Assembly (NCBI RefSeq): GCF_013149785.1
Contig: NZ_JABEZU010000001.1
Coordinates: 62,001-126,000, forward strand
Length of the DNA stretch: 64,000 nucleotides
Source: Isoptericola halotolerans
GTDB taxonomy: Bacteria > Actinomycetota > Actinomycetes > Actinomycetales > Cellulomonadaceae
Reading direction: 5' to 3'
The notes beneath the pieces are model-generated. The model worked only from the letters and a program-made list of their open reading frames with translations, was not told the origin of the DNA and ran no database searches. The position numbers and the translations under genes are program-made. The stretch's first letter is position 1. Each line of letters opens with the position of its first letter. Positions 24,212-33,407 of this stretch are shown in pieces.

Positions 24212-25411
24212 ATGCTCAGGATCGGCATCATCGGCACCGGCGGGATCGCCGGTGCGCACCTCGACGGCTATCGGCGTTTCGCCGACGAGTGCGAGGTCGT
24301 CGCCCTGTGCGACGCCGTGCCCGGCAGGGCCGCCGCGGTGCGCGACGACAACGGACTCACGTCCGCCCGGGCGTACGAGCGGGTCGAGGACCTCCTCGAC
24401 GCCGAGGACCTCGACCTCGTCAGCATCACCACGCCACCGTCCACGCACGCCGAGCTGACCGTCGCCGCCCTGCGGGCCGGCGTCGACGTGCTCGTGGAGA
24501 AGCCGATGGCGCCGTCGCTCGAGGAGTGCGACGCCATGCTCGCCGCGGCCGCCGAGAACGACAGGCTCCTGTCCGTCGTGGCCCAGAACCGGTTCCGTGA
24601 CGACATGGCGACCCTGAAGGAGGTGCTCGAGTCGGGCCTCGTCGGCCCCGTCGCGCACGCGCAGGTCAGCTCGGCCTGGTGGCGCGGGACCGAGTACTAC
24701 GACCTGTGGTGGAGGGGGACGTGGGAGTCCGAGGGTGGTGGGTGCACCCTCAACCACGCCATCCACCACCTGGACCTCACGCTGTGGATGCTCGGCGCAC
24801 CTCGCGCGGTGACCTCGGTGCTGACCAACGCCCAGCACGAGAACTCCGAGGTCGAGGACCTGTCGGTGGCCGTCCTGCAGTACGAACGAGCCGTCGCCGA
24901 GGTGACCAGCTCGGTGGTGCACCACGGGGAGGAGCAGGCGATCGTCGTCCACGGGCGGCACGCCCGGGTCTCCCAGCCGTGGAAGGTCGCGGCGGACGTC
25001 GCGGGCCCCAACGGCTTCCCTCTCCCTGGCGGTGACGTCGCGCGGGTCGCCGAGATCGAGGAGCTCGCGGCGTCGCACCGCCCGTTGGATCACGTGGGGC
25101 ACGCCGGACAGGTCGGAGACATGCTCGGCGCGGTGCGCGACCGCCGTCGGCCGGCCGTGGACGGCACCGACGGACGCCGCGCCGTCGAGCTGGTGACCGC
25201 GATCTACCGGGCGGGGATCGAGCGGCGCACCGTGGACCTCCCCCTCGGTCCCGACGACCCGTACTACCGCGCGGGCACGCTCGTCGAGCGCGCCCCGCAC
25301 TTCTTCGAGAAGACGGCGTCGGTGGCCGACCTGCCCGGCGGGATCACCGTCGGCGCCACCGCCACCGCCACCGACGACCGACGCGACACCACGGACGAGA
25401 GGAACGGATGA
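24212..25411 (+). CDS. Gfo/Idh/MocA-family dehydrogenase (first of pair)
   Basis: 399 aa. The Rossmann motif GIIGTGGIAGAHL is at residues 5-17 and the family's catalytic EKP is at 96-98. The C-terminal half has a conserved GGGCTLNHAIHHLDLTLWMLG with the likely catalytic His pair. It should oxidise or reduce a sugar or cyclitol with NAD(P). The last ~35 residues are Thr/Asp-rich and outside the core fold. It overlaps the next dehydrogenase by ATGA, and the LacI operator lies immediately upstream. Confidence 0.92.
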   Translation: MLRIGIIGTGGIAGAHLDGYRRFADECEVVALCDAVPGRAAAVRDDNGLTSARAYERVEDLLDAEDLDLVSITTPPSTHAELTVAALRAGVDVLVEKPMAPSLEECDAMLAAAAENDRLLSVVAQNRFRDDMATLKEVLESGLVGPVAHAQVSSAWWRGTEYYDLWWRGTWESEGGGCTLNHAIHHLDLTLWMLGAPRAVTSVLTNAQHENSEVEDLSVAVLQYERAVAEVTSSVVHHGEEQAIVVHGRHARVSQPWKVAADVAGPNGFPLPGGDVARVAEIEELAASHRPLDHVGHAGQVGDMLGAVRDRRRPAVDGTDGRRAVELVTAIYRAGIERRTVDLPLGPDDPYYRAGTLVERAPHFFEKTASVADLPGGITVGATATATDDRRDTTDERNG

Positions 25412-26481
25412 CGATGATCAGCGGAGCGGCCTACGCGCCGGAACCGAGACCAGCACCGGTCGTGGGACCAGGGGACTTCGTCTTCGGTGCGGCGCGACTC
25501 GACCACGGGCACATCTACGGGATGTGCGAAGGGCTTGCCGCCGCCGGCGGGACGCTGAGATGGGTGTACGACCCGGACCCGGCGAAGGTCGAGGCGTTCC
25601 GGGCACGGTTCCCCGACGTGCGTGTCGCCCGCAGCGAGGACGAGGTGCTGGACGATGACGAGGTCCGTCTCGTCGCAGGTGCGGCGGTCACCTCGGAGCG
25701 GTGCGCGCTCGGCCTGCGGGTCATCGAGGCAGGCAAGGACTACTTCACCGACAAGGCGCCGCTGACCACCCTCGAGCAGCTCGAGGCGGCTCGTGAGGCG
25801 ACCGCGAGGACGGGGCTCAAGTACGCCGTCTACTACTCCGAGCGGATCCACGTCGAGGCCGCCGTCCTGGCCGGGCAGCTCATCGACGCCGGCGCGATCG
25901 GCCGCGTGCTGCAGGTCATGGGACTCGGTCCGCACCGCCTGGGTACCGGCCGCCCGGACTGGTTCTTCGAGAAGGAGAAGTACGGCGGCATCCTGTGCGA
26001 CATCGGCAGCCACAACTTCGAGCAGATGCTGCACTACGCCGGCGCCCAGGACGCCGAGGTCACGCACGCGGCCGTCGCCAACTACAACAACCCCGAGCAC
26101 CCTGGTCTGGACGACTTCGGCGAGGCCGGCATCGTGATGGACAACGGCGCGACCGGGTACTGCCGGGTCGACTGGTTCACCCCCGACGGCCTGAGCACCT
26201 GGGGTGACGGACGCACGTTCGTCCTGGGTACGGAGGGCTATCTGGAGATGCGCAAGTACGTCGACGTCGGCACCGGCAGGGGTGGAGGCCATGTCTTCCT
26301 CGTCGACGGCGAGGGTGAGCACCATCTCGTCACGCAGGGGGACGTGGGCTATCCGTACTTCGGCCGGCTCATCGTCGACTGCCTCGAACGCACGGAGACG
26401 GCGATGACGCAGGAGCATGCGTTCAAGGCCGCCGAGCTGAGCGTCCGGGCGCAGCAGACGGCGAGGATCCTCACGCCGTAG
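25408..26481 (+). CDS. Gfo/Idh/MocA-family dehydrogenase (second of pair)
   Basis: 357 aa. The N-terminus lacks a clean GxGxxG (DFVFGAARLDHGHIYGMCEGLAAAGG) and the EKP triad is DKA (115-117), yet Lys116 is kept and the C-terminal KYGGILCDIGSHNFEQMLHYAG block is typical. This is a divergent subfamily often paired with a canonical member, as here through an ATGA overlap. The pair may carry out successive oxidation and reduction on one sugar. Regulated with its partner by LacI. Confidence 0.88.
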   Translation: MTMISGAAYAPEPRPAPVVGPGDFVFGAARLDHGHIYGMCEGLAAAGGTLRWVYDPDPAKVEAFRARFPDVRVARSEDEVLDDDEVRLVAGAAVTSERCALGLRVIEAGKDYFTDKAPLTTLEQLEAAREATARTGLKYAVYYSERIHVEAAVLAGQLIDAGAIGRVLQVMGLGPHRLGTGRPDWFFEKEKYGGILCDIGSHNFEQMLHYAGAQDAEVTHAAVANYNNPEHPGLDDFGEAGIVMDNGATGYCRVDWFTPDGLSTWGDGRTFVLGTEGYLEMRKYVDVGTGRGGGHVFLVDGEGEHHLVTQGDVGYPYFGRLIVDCLERTETAMTQEHAFKAAELSVRAQQTARILTP

Positions 26482-26508
26482 TCACCGGGGCAGGCCACGG
26501 TGCGGACC

Positions 26509-27075
26509 TCAGCCTGCGGTGAGCGCCTCGTCGATCGCGCGGCCGAAGGCGTCGAGGTCGCCCGGGTTGCGAGAGGTGATGAGCCGCCACCCCTCGGCGT
26601 CGTCGACGACGACGGCCTCGTCGCGCCAGTCCGCCGCGCCGGCGTTGCGCAGGTCGGTGCGCAGGGACGGGTACGAGGTGAGGGTCTTGCCGGCCACCAC
26701 CCCGGCCTCGACCAGCGCCCACGGACCGTGGCAGATCGCCGCGACCGGGCGTCCGGAGCCGGTGAAGGACCGCACGATGCGCGAGGAGGCGTCCTGCAGC
26801 CGCAGCGTGTCGGCGTTGAGGGTGCCGCCGGGGACCAGCAGCAGGTCGAACCCGGCGGGGTCGACGTCGTCGAGCGCGACGTCCACGGGGACGGAGCGGC
26901 CAGGATCCTTGTCACCCACGAGGGTGGCGACGTCGTCGGTGGTGGTCGCGGCGATCGTCACGACGGCCCCGCGGTCACGCAGGTGCTCGACCGGGACGAC
27001 GAGCTCGTCCTGCTCGACGCCGTAGTTCGTCACGATGACCAGGACGGTGCGTCCGGCGAGGTCGGTGTCAGCCAT
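26509..27075 (-). CDS. DJ-1/PfpI-family protein
   Basis: 188 aa from the ATG at 27075, preceded by GGAAAGGAA. The nucleophile elbow AAICHGPW gives Cys115-His116, and Glu21 or Glu24 sits near the N-terminus as in PfpI/YhbO proteins. Family members act as stress proteins, glyoxalase/deglycase-like enzymes or proteases; I favour a general stress or glyoxalase role without proof. It is convergent with the dehydrogenase pair and separated from the copper operon upstream by a strong hairpin. Confidence 0.88.
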   Translation of the reverse strand: MADTDLAGRTVLVIVTNYGVEQDELVVPVEHLRDRGAVVTIAATTTDDVATLVGDKDPGRSVPVDVALDDVDPAGFDLLLVPGGTLNADTLRLQDASSRIVRSFTGSGRPVAAICHGPWALVEAGVVAGKTLTSYPSLRTDLRNAGAADWRDEAVVVDDAEGWRLITSRNPGDLDAFGRAIDEALTAG

Positions 27076-27125
27076 GGTCGTTCCTTTCCGTCGGGGTCTT
27101 CCGTCGGGCCGCCCACGGTAGGCAC

Positions 27126-27157
27126 GCCCCGGGCCCGACGCACGCCGGGCCCGGGGC
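27126..27157 (-). terminator. Hairpin terminator after the copper operon
   Basis: A perfect 12-bp stem (GCCCCGGGCCCG with its complement) closes an 8-nt loop 10 bp past the DUF1775 stop codon. No T-run follows, as is common in GC-rich actinobacteria. Confidence 0.65.
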
Positions 27158-27167
27158 GGGGCATCGC

Positions 27168-27782
27168 TCAGGTCCGGCGCCGGTGCCGTGCCGCACCCCA
27201 CGCCCCGACGCCCCCGGCGACCGCCGACACCGCGACCAGCACCGCGGCCAGCGGACCCAGCGGGACCGACGGCGGCGCCACGGGAGCAGGCGAGGCGGCG
27301 AGCACCGTCGCCGTGGCCACCAGGGTCGGCGCGGGGTAGGCCCCCGACGGGTCGGTGTCGGCCCAGGCGTACCCGTCGCCCGAGGTGCACTCCTGGACCG
27401 CCGGGAACACGAAGGACTGGCCGGGGGTGCCCACCATCTCGACGTCCACGGTGAGCTCGGTGACCTCCCCGTCCGGGATCGGTTCGCCCTCCCAACGGAC
27501 CTGGTCCGACGTGACCTCGGCGGACCAGCCGTCGGGCGCACCGGCGGCGAGGGCCTCGACGCCGTCCGGCAGGGTGATCCGGACGGCGTCCGTCGGCGAG
27601 CCGTCGCAGCCGTGGTCGAAGGTGAACGTGACCGCCGCCGTACCGTCGCCGTGAGGCTCGGCCCGGTCGACGATGACGTGCGCCGCGGCCGGGCCGGCGG
27701 GTGCCAGCATCACGGCCGCCACCACGGCGGCCCACGAGGCGCGGCGCAGGACCGGGCGGGCGGTGGCGCTCGTGACGCTCAT
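27168..27782 (-). CDS. DUF1775 (YcnI-like) copper-binding protein, short form
   Basis: 204 aa from the ATG at 27782, which overlaps the upstream stop (ATGA). The signal peptide ends AAA-His35, so the mature protein begins with His as in the copper-binding YcnI family. DHGCDGSPTDAVRITLP and APDGWSAEV with the conserved Trp are family marks. A C-terminal transmembrane helix (about 173-195) and a short Arg tail anchor it outside the membrane. Last gene of a four-gene operon; probably a Cu chaperone for the CopC-CopD protein. Confidence 0.87.
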   Translation of the reverse strand: MSVTSATARPVLRRASWAAVVAAVMLAPAGPAAAHVIVDRAEPHGDGTAAVTFTFDHGCDGSPTDAVRITLPDGVEALAAGAPDGWSAEVTSDQVRWEGEPIPDGEVTELTVDVEMVGTPGQSFVFPAVQECTSGDGYAWADTDPSGAYPAPTLVATATVLAASPAPVAPPSVPLGPLAAVLVAVSAVAGGVGAWGAARHRRRT

Positions 27783-29497
27783 GACGTCACCTCCACGGGG
27801 ATCTCGACGATCGGGTTGGAGAACTTCGAGGTCCGCACGCTCAGCTCGAGGACCCACTCGCCCTCGAGCGGCAGGTCGACCGTGGCCTCGTACGTCCCGG
27901 GGCCGGCGCCGACCAGGGTCTGCTCCAGCGGCCCCACGGACGGCTGGGTGAGCCTGGCGGACAGCTCCGGGTCGGTGTCCAGCGCCCACGGTGCCCCGTC
28001 GGCGTCGAGGAGCTCCAGCTGCACGGAGTTGACGCCCACCCGACCCGGGGTCACCTGGGCGCGGAGAGTGCCGTCCTCGAGGTCCCGGGTGACCTCGGTG
28101 GGCGAAGCGGGCGCCGTCGAGTCCGCAGCGCCTGGCGGGGCGGCGGACGAGGGCTCGGGGGACAGGGACACCAGGAGAGCCGTCACGCCCAGGACGAGCC
28201 CGAGGAGCGCGGCCTCCGCCGTGACCATCCGGCGCAGCTGGCGTCTGACGGCGTCGTCCCCGCCGTGGCCCGCGCGGTCCCGGACGATGCCCGGGACGAG
28301 CCGGTAGTGGTTCCAGGTGGCGATCATGACGACGTACAGCACGATCACCGTCTTGGTCAGCAGCGCGACGCCGTACGACGTCGTCCACAGGGCGTCGAGC
28401 GTGCCGAGGACGCGCCAGGCGAGGAGGATGCCGGTCAGGGCGACGGCGACCAGGAGGGTGGCGCCCAGGGCCGAGAAGCGGGCGACCGTCCGCGCGGCAC
28501 GGCGCGGGTCCACCTGGCTGGAGGGCATCAGGACGAGGGCCAGCCCCACGACGCCACCCAGCCACACCGCCCCGGCGAGCACGTGCAGCACGTCCGCGGA
28601 GACCACGAGCCACAGCGGCGTCGCGGTCCGCGTGTGCCCGACCAGTGCCAGGGCTCCCAGTGCCAGGGTCGCTCCGCCGAGCGAGACGCCGGCGGGCCAG
28701 AGAGCCCGCCGGTCACGCCCTGCCCGGGCGGCGAAGGCCGTCGCGAGGACCAGACCTGCGACGCCGATCAGGCCCGCGACCGCCGTGTCCGACGTCGCGG
28801 AGGCGGTCCACGTGCCGGCCGTGGCCAGGGCGTCCGTCCCCGCCCCGGCCTGCCACCCCTCGGTGGCCGGGGCGAGCACCACGGCCCCGACGACGGCGGC
28901 ACCCAGCGCGACGTACCGCGTGCGTTGCAGGCGACGACGCAGCACGGGGGCCGCTCCCGGCGAGACGTGCAGCACGAGCAGCTCGAAGGCGACCAGCCCC
29001 GCGACGAGGAACGTCCCGGCGTAGACCGTCACCTGGGCGGCCGTGCGGACGCCGGCCAGGTCGAGCGCGGAGGCCCGCTCGCCCGGCGCGGGCCCGACCG
29101 GTTCGGCCGTCGCGCTGGGCTCGCCGACCGAGAAGGAGAACGCGCCGGCCACCGGGTGGGTGTCCAGCGAGATGACGCGCCAGCTCACGACGTACGTGCC
29201 GTCCTCGAGCTCGGCGCCGGGGGTGACGACGAGCGTGCTGTCGGTGGCCGCGACCTCCACGTCCACGGGCAGCCCGTCCGGGGACAGCAGCGTGGTGGCC
29301 TCGGGAACCGCCTGGACGGGCTCGTTGAAGTCGAGCGTCAGGCGTTCGGGCGGGGCGTCGAGCACGGCGCCGTCCCGAGGGTCGGTCTCCTCGAGGACGG
29401 CGTGCGCCGCGGCCGGGCCGCTCGCGAGGAACGCGAGCAGGATCCCGGCCGCGGCGCCCAGCACGACCGACCGCACCCGTCGTGACGAAGGGTGCAT
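27779..29497 (-). CDS. CopC-CopD fusion copper transport/resistance protein
   Basis: 572 aa in three parts. A signal peptide (1-31) is followed by a CopC domain whose mature N-terminal His32, with Asp112 and His114 in LDTHPVAGAF, forms the usual Cu(II)-binding set. Residues ~145-430 are a CopD membrane domain with about eight helices. A C-terminal extracytoplasmic domain (about 465-570) resembles YtkA/FixH-like beta domains. CopC binds periplasmic copper and CopD is thought to import it. The start lies 7 bp after the long DUF1775 gene and its stop overlaps the short DUF1775 gene. Confidence 0.92.
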   Translation of the reverse strand: MHPSSRRVRSVVLGAAAGILLAFLASGPAAAHAVLEETDPRDGAVLDAPPERLTLDFNEPVQAVPEATTLLSPDGLPVDVEVAATDSTLVVTPGAELEDGTYVVSWRVISLDTHPVAGAFSFSVGEPSATAEPVGPAPGERASALDLAGVRTAAQVTVYAGTFLVAGLVAFELLVLHVSPGAAPVLRRRLQRTRYVALGAAVVGAVVLAPATEGWQAGAGTDALATAGTWTASATSDTAVAGLIGVAGLVLATAFAARAGRDRRALWPAGVSLGGATLALGALALVGHTRTATPLWLVVSADVLHVLAGAVWLGGVVGLALVLMPSSQVDPRRAARTVARFSALGATLLVAVALTGILLAWRVLGTLDALWTTSYGVALLTKTVIVLYVVMIATWNHYRLVPGIVRDRAGHGGDDAVRRQLRRMVTAEAALLGLVLGVTALLVSLSPEPSSAAPPGAADSTAPASPTEVTRDLEDGTLRAQVTPGRVGVNSVQLELLDADGAPWALDTDPELSARLTQPSVGPLEQTLVGAGPGTYEATVDLPLEGEWVLELSVRTSKFSNPIVEIPVEVTS

Positions 29498-29504
29498 GAT
29501 CGGC

Positions 29505-30263
29505 TCAGGCCTGGCGGGACCGGGTGCGCAGCAGCGCGACGAGCCCGAGCACGGCGCCGACCGCGCCGAGGCCGAGCGCGGTCCACGTCACCGCCGAGGT
29601 GCCGGACGAGTCGGTCGACGACGCCGACGCCGACGAATCCGTGGAGCTCGCCGTGTCGGCCCCGGTCGTCGAGGTGTCCGCTGTGTCCTCTGCCGTCTCG
29701 TCCCCGGCCTCGTCGTGCGCGTGGTCGGGCCCGTCCCCGGCTGTCACCTCGAAGGACGGCGCCGGCAGGTCGAGGTCGTGCGGGTCCTGACCGTCCTGAG
29801 CGACCTGGACCCAGGCGCTCTCGCCCTCGGTGCACGTCTGGACCGCGGGGAAGATCAGCTCGCCGGGCTCGTCCGGGAGCTTGACCGACAGCTCGAAGGC
29901 GTCGCGCAGGTCGGCGGGCAGCGGCGAGCCCGTCGTGTAGACGACCTCGGCGACCCGCTCGGTGCGCTGGCCGCCGTGACCGTCGTCCTGCGGCTCGTCG
30001 AGGTCCTCCATGACCTTCTCGACCTCCCAGCCCGCCTGGACCGACGGGGTCACCGTGGCGATCTCCTCGGGGATCTGGATGGCGACCTCGGTGGTGGGGG
30101 AGGTGCCGCAGCCGTGCGGGACGCCGAACGTCAGCAGGGCGTACGACCCGGCCGACGTCGTGTCGGGGGTGACGGAGACGTGGGCGGACGCAGCGCCCGC
30201 ACCGGCCAGGACGAGGCCGGAGGCCAGGGTGAGTGCGCCGACGGCGCGGAGGTTCTTTCGCAT
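29505..30263 (-). CDS. DUF1775 (YcnI-like) copper-binding protein, long form
   Basis: 252 aa. The signal peptide ends at Ala27, leaving His28 as mature N-terminus (AHVSVTPDTTSAGSYALLTFGVPHGC), the YcnI copper site. A Ser/Thr/Asp-rich linker of about 50 residues (about 178-222) spaces the domain from a C-terminal helix and RTRSRQA anchor. It differs from the second DUF1775 copy mainly by this long linker. AAAGGCATGAC precedes the ATG. Probably hands copper to, or takes it from, the CopC-CopD protein encoded next. Confidence 0.9.
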   Translation of the reverse strand: MRKNLRAVGALTLASGLVLAGAGAASAHVSVTPDTTSAGSYALLTFGVPHGCGTSPTTEVAIQIPEEIATVTPSVQAGWEVEKVMEDLDEPQDDGHGGQRTERVAEVVYTTGSPLPADLRDAFELSVKLPDEPGELIFPAVQTCTEGESAWVQVAQDGQDPHDLDLPAPSFEVTAGDGPDHAHDEAGDETAEDTADTSTTGADTASSTDSSASASSTDSSGTSAVTWTALGLGAVGAVLGLVALLRTRSRQA

Positions 30264-30362
30264 GTCATGCCTTTCGCCAAGAGGGGTGCGCGCCGTACGA
30301 GGGCACGACGACGTGCCGCGGGCGCGCGGGAGCGGGACGCCGGGCCGGGCGTCCGAGGGATC

Positions 30363-30911
30363 TCAGGCGATGACAGGCGGGGCGCGCCCCTGGGCGGGGC
30401 TGTGGCGCCGGGAGCATGCCGGGACGGGCAGGTCCCGGACGGCACGCCGGGCCGCGCCGACCACCCCGAGGACGCGGTCGGTGGTGGGGATGCGGTGGGA
30501 CCACCACCGCCACCACCGCCACAGCAGCGACTCGCCGTAGCGGAGCCCGAGCGCGATCACGACGTCGGCGAGGACGTGGGCAGCGAGCATCACCAGGGGC
30601 GCCGCGGGGTCGTCGTGCACATGCCCGTGGTGGTGTGCGGGGTGCGCGGTGAGGGCGGCGCCCTGCTCGAAGCCGACGTGCAGCAGGACCTGGCCGACGC
30701 CCAGCCCGGCGAGCATCCACGGCAGGCGGACCTCACGCCGGCAGAGGGGGCGGACGATCACGGCCGTCAGGGCGAGGGCCACCAGGAGAGGGACAGCCCC
30801 CGGGATGGAGCCTCCCGCCAGCACGTGGGCGCCGAGGGAGGGCAGCACGATCGCGGCGGCGAGGAGAAGTGCCCGCACCTCGCGCAGCAGTCCCGTGCCA
30901 GGCGATCTCAC
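30363..30911 (-). CDS. Histidine-loop membrane protein of the copper operon
   Basis: 182 aa from the GTG at 30911. That start is chosen because TAGGAT (30919-30924) lies 7 nt upstream as a leaderless -10 box; frames further upstream are Arg-rich noise. Four or five hydrophobic segments are visible, with a loop HPAHHHGHVHDDP (about residues 90-102) that looks metal-binding. I do not know the family name. It is the first gene of the operon with the DUF1775 and CopC-CopD genes, so a role in copper sensing or uptake is likely. Confidence 0.75.
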   Translation of the reverse strand: MRSPGTGLLREVRALLLAAAIVLPSLGAHVLAGGSIPGAVPLLVALALTAVIVRPLCRREVRLPWMLAGLGVGQVLLHVGFEQGAALTAHPAHHHGHVHDDPAAPLVMLAAHVLADVVIALGLRYGESLLWRWWRWWSHRIPTTDRVLGVVGAARRAVRDLPVPACSRRHSPAQGRAPPVIA

Positions 30912-31033
30912 GGAGGCGATCCTAGCGGCGGCGCGTCGGCCGCGGCAGAGCCGTCGTGCCGGTCCACCGGTGCTGTGGACCGCGGTGCCCGAGCACGGCA
31001 GGATGGAGAGGCACCCGACGAGCGGAGAACTTG

Positions 31034-31342
31034 ATGGGAACACCGAAGAAGACCCGCACGAAGCGCGGGGGCCCGCCCTCGCTGTTCAAGATGGTGATGT
31101 TCGCCCTCGTCGTGGCGGCCGTCACCAAGGAGCTGCAGAAGGACCCGGAGGACCGGGAGTGGCACGGCACCGTCGCCGGGTTCGTGCCGTACGAGTTCCG
31201 CGTCCCGACCCTCCAGCGCATCAAGGAGCGCGTGTGGGACCCCGCGGGGGAGCACTTCCTGAGCCCTCACGTGTTCGGGGTCGGCTGGACGGTCAACGTC
31301 GGTCGCATCGTCGCCGTCGTGCGGGAGAAGGTGACCGACTGA
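31034..31342 (+). CDS. DUF5808-type small protein
   Basis: 102 aa, ATG at 31034 after GGAGAACTTG. A basic N-terminus precedes one hydrophobic segment (about 15-32). Then comes a conserved block REWHGTVAGFVPYEFRVPTLQRIKERVWDP and HVFGVGWTVNVGRI, which I recognise as the DUF5808 pattern. Function unknown; probably membrane-associated. It is divergent from the copper operon. Confidence 0.75.
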   Translation: MGTPKKTRTKRGGPPSLFKMVMFALVVAAVTKELQKDPEDREWHGTVAGFVPYEFRVPTLQRIKERVWDPAGEHFLSPHVFGVGWTVNVGRIVAVVREKVTD

Positions 31343-31382
31343 CGCTCGGCCCGCTGACGCCCGGCCGCCGGGCGGAGCGGCC

Positions 31383-32918
31383 GTGCTGACGTTCCTCGCC
31401 GCGCTGCCGATCGCCGTGATCCTCGTGCTCATGGTGGCAGCGCGGTGGTCCGCCGCGGCCGCGGGCGCGACGGCTGCCGTCGGCACGCTGGCGCTGGCGC
31501 TGACGGTGTTCGGCTACGGCGGTCAGGAGTTCCCGTTCGGGCCGGTCGAGGGTGTCGTCGGGGTGCTGGTCCGGGCCGCCTGGGTGGCCCTGACGGTCAT
31601 GCTGATCATCGGCCCGGCCCTCGGCATCCATCACCTGCAGCAGCGCACCGGTGCCACCTCGGCCCTGGAGGCCGGGCTCGCGCGCATCACCCCGGACCCG
31701 CGGGTCGCCGCGCTGCTCATCGTGTGGTTCTTCTGCCTGCTCATCGAGGGCGCGGCCGGGTTCGGCACGCCCGTGGCGCTCGCGGCACCCTTCCTGGTGG
31801 CGGCGGGCTTCCGGCCGGTGACCGCCGTCGTCGGCGCGATGGTCGGGCACGCCTCGGCCGTGCCGTTCGCCGCCGTCGGGACGCCCACGCTCGCGCAGCT
31901 CGCGATCGTGGACTACCCGGCGCGCGAGCTGGCCTGGGCCGTCGCGCCGTACACGGCGGTGGCGGGGCTCGTGCTGGCGTTCGTCGTCGCGCGGCTGGTC
32001 GGGACACTGGTGCCCACGGCAGGGCCGCCGTACGGGTGGATGGCCGTCGCGTACGTCGCGTTCTTCGCACCGAACCTGCTCATCGCCCGGTTCGTCGGTC
32101 CCGAGCTGCCGTCGCTGGTCGGGGCGATCGTCGGCGCGGGGGCCTTCGTGCTCGCGGTGAGGGCCGTCGTCCGACGCCGGTCGCCCGCACCCGCGGAGAC
32201 CACCGCGCCCCCCGTCGAGGTGCCCGTGCGCGCGGCACCGACGATGAGCTTCCTCGCGGCGACCGCGCCCTACCTCGTGCTCGTGGTGCTGGTGCTGCTC
32301 ACCCGCCTGGTGGTGCCGGTGCGCGAGGCGGCCCGGTCCGTGGTGTGGGAGTGGGAGGTCTTCGGCCACTTCTCCGAGAGCATCGAGCCCCTCTACCACC
32401 CGGGCCTGCTGCTGGCGCTGGCCTTCGTCGCCGGGGCCCTGTGGCAGCGCGCGGCCGTCGCCGACATGGGGCTGGCCTTCCGGCGCGCGACGCTCCAGGT
32501 GGTGCCCGTCTTCGTCGCCCTGCTGGCGATGGTGACCGTGGCGTTCACGATGTCCGAGGCGGGGATGACCACCCAGCTCGCGGTCGCGGCGGCCGGCGCC
32601 GGTGCGCTGTGGCCCGTGCTCTCGCCCTTCGTCGGCGCGCTCGGCACGTTCATGACCGGCTCGGCCACGGCGTCGAACATCCTGTTCACCGAGTTCCAGG
32701 ACCAGACGGCGCTCGCGGCGGACCTGGACCCCGTGCCGCTGCTCGGCGCGCAGGGCGCGGGAGCCGCGATCGGCAACATCATCTGCCCGCACAACGTGGT
32801 CGCGGCCGCAGCGACCGTGGGGCTCGGCGGGCGCGAGGGTCAGGTGCTGCAGAAGGCGCTGCCCGTCGCGGCGGTCTGCCTCGTGCTCATCGGCGCGATG
32901 GCCTGGCTGATCGTCTGA
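31383..32918 (+). CDS. L-lactate permease (LctP family)
   Basis: 511 aa with 12 or more hydrophobic segments. Start GTG at 31383. Family hallmarks are ARITPDPRVAALLIVWFFCLLIEGAAGFGTPVA, GSATASNILFTEFQ and NIICPHNVVAAAATVGLGGREG. It should import L-lactate (or glycolate) in symport with protons. No lactate dehydrogenase genes are adjacent, so it may serve general lactate uptake. It follows the DUF5808 gene by 40 bp but probably has its own translation signal only. Confidence 0.93.
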   Translation: MLTFLAALPIAVILVLMVAARWSAAAAGATAAVGTLALALTVFGYGGQEFPFGPVEGVVGVLVRAAWVALTVMLIIGPALGIHHLQQRTGATSALEAGLARITPDPRVAALLIVWFFCLLIEGAAGFGTPVALAAPFLVAAGFRPVTAVVGAMVGHASAVPFAAVGTPTLAQLAIVDYPARELAWAVAPYTAVAGLVLAFVVARLVGTLVPTAGPPYGWMAVAYVAFFAPNLLIARFVGPELPSLVGAIVGAGAFVLAVRAVVRRRSPAPAETTAPPVEVPVRAAPTMSFLAATAPYLVLVVLVLLTRLVVPVREAARSVVWEWEVFGHFSESIEPLYHPGLLLALAFVAGALWQRAAVADMGLAFRRATLQVVPVFVALLAMVTVAFTMSEAGMTTQLAVAAAGAGALWPVLSPFVGALGTFMTGSATASNILFTEFQDQTALAADLDPVPLLGAQGAGAAIGNIICPHNVVAAAATVGLGGREGQVLQKALPVAAVCLVLIGAMAWLIV

Positions 32919-32945
32919 GGCCGGTCGAGCCCGCGCGGCGAGACC

Positions 32946-33374
32946 CTACTCGTCGATCGCGAGAGGGGCGGAGGTCAGCGTCGGGCCGTCGGTGACGGTG
33001 AGCTCAGCGGTCACCACGGTGCCGGCGGACAGGTCCGGGGGCAGGGCGACCTGCATGTCGAGGACGCCGGACTCGGACGTGAGGACGGTGCCGTCGGCGA
33101 TGGCCGGGGGCGGCCCGGCGGGCTCGCCGTCGGCGAGCAGGGCGAGCCCGGTCACGTCGAGCGGCTCCATCGTCTCGCCCTGGCCGTCGTCGCAGCCGGA
33201 CAGCAGGTTCTCCCCGTGCAGGGTGACGAGGTCACCGGCCGAGGCCGAGTCGACGGCCCAGCGCAGCTCGGGCGCCGCGCAGGCGGCCGAGCCTCCGGCG
33301 TCCTCGGCCGCGCACCCCGTCAGGGGCATCGCGAGGAGGGCGGCCAGGGCGAGGAAGGCTCTGCGGCGTGTCAT
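32946..33374 (-). CDS. Small lipoprotein, unknown function
   Basis: 142 aa. [20 protein letters not shown]-Cys21 is a clear lipoprotein signal. The mature part is acidic and beta-rich, with [24 protein letters not shown] suggesting an immunoglobulin/IPT-like fold, and two extra cysteines. Exported and membrane-anchored; role unknown. It is divergent from the mannonate dehydratase gene, and one of the operators there lies only 34 bp before its ATG, so it may be co-controlled. Confidence 0.75.
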   Translation of the reverse strand: MTRRRAFLALAALLAMPLTGCAAEDAGGSAACAAPELRWAVDSASAGDLVTLHGENLLSGCDDGQGETMEPLDVTGLALLADGEPAGPPPAIADGTVLTSESGVLDMQVALPPDLSAGTVVTAELTVTDGPTLTSAPLAIDE

Positions 33375-33407
33375 GTCTCGAGCGTAGGAGGTCGACGCCT
33401 CGGAATG

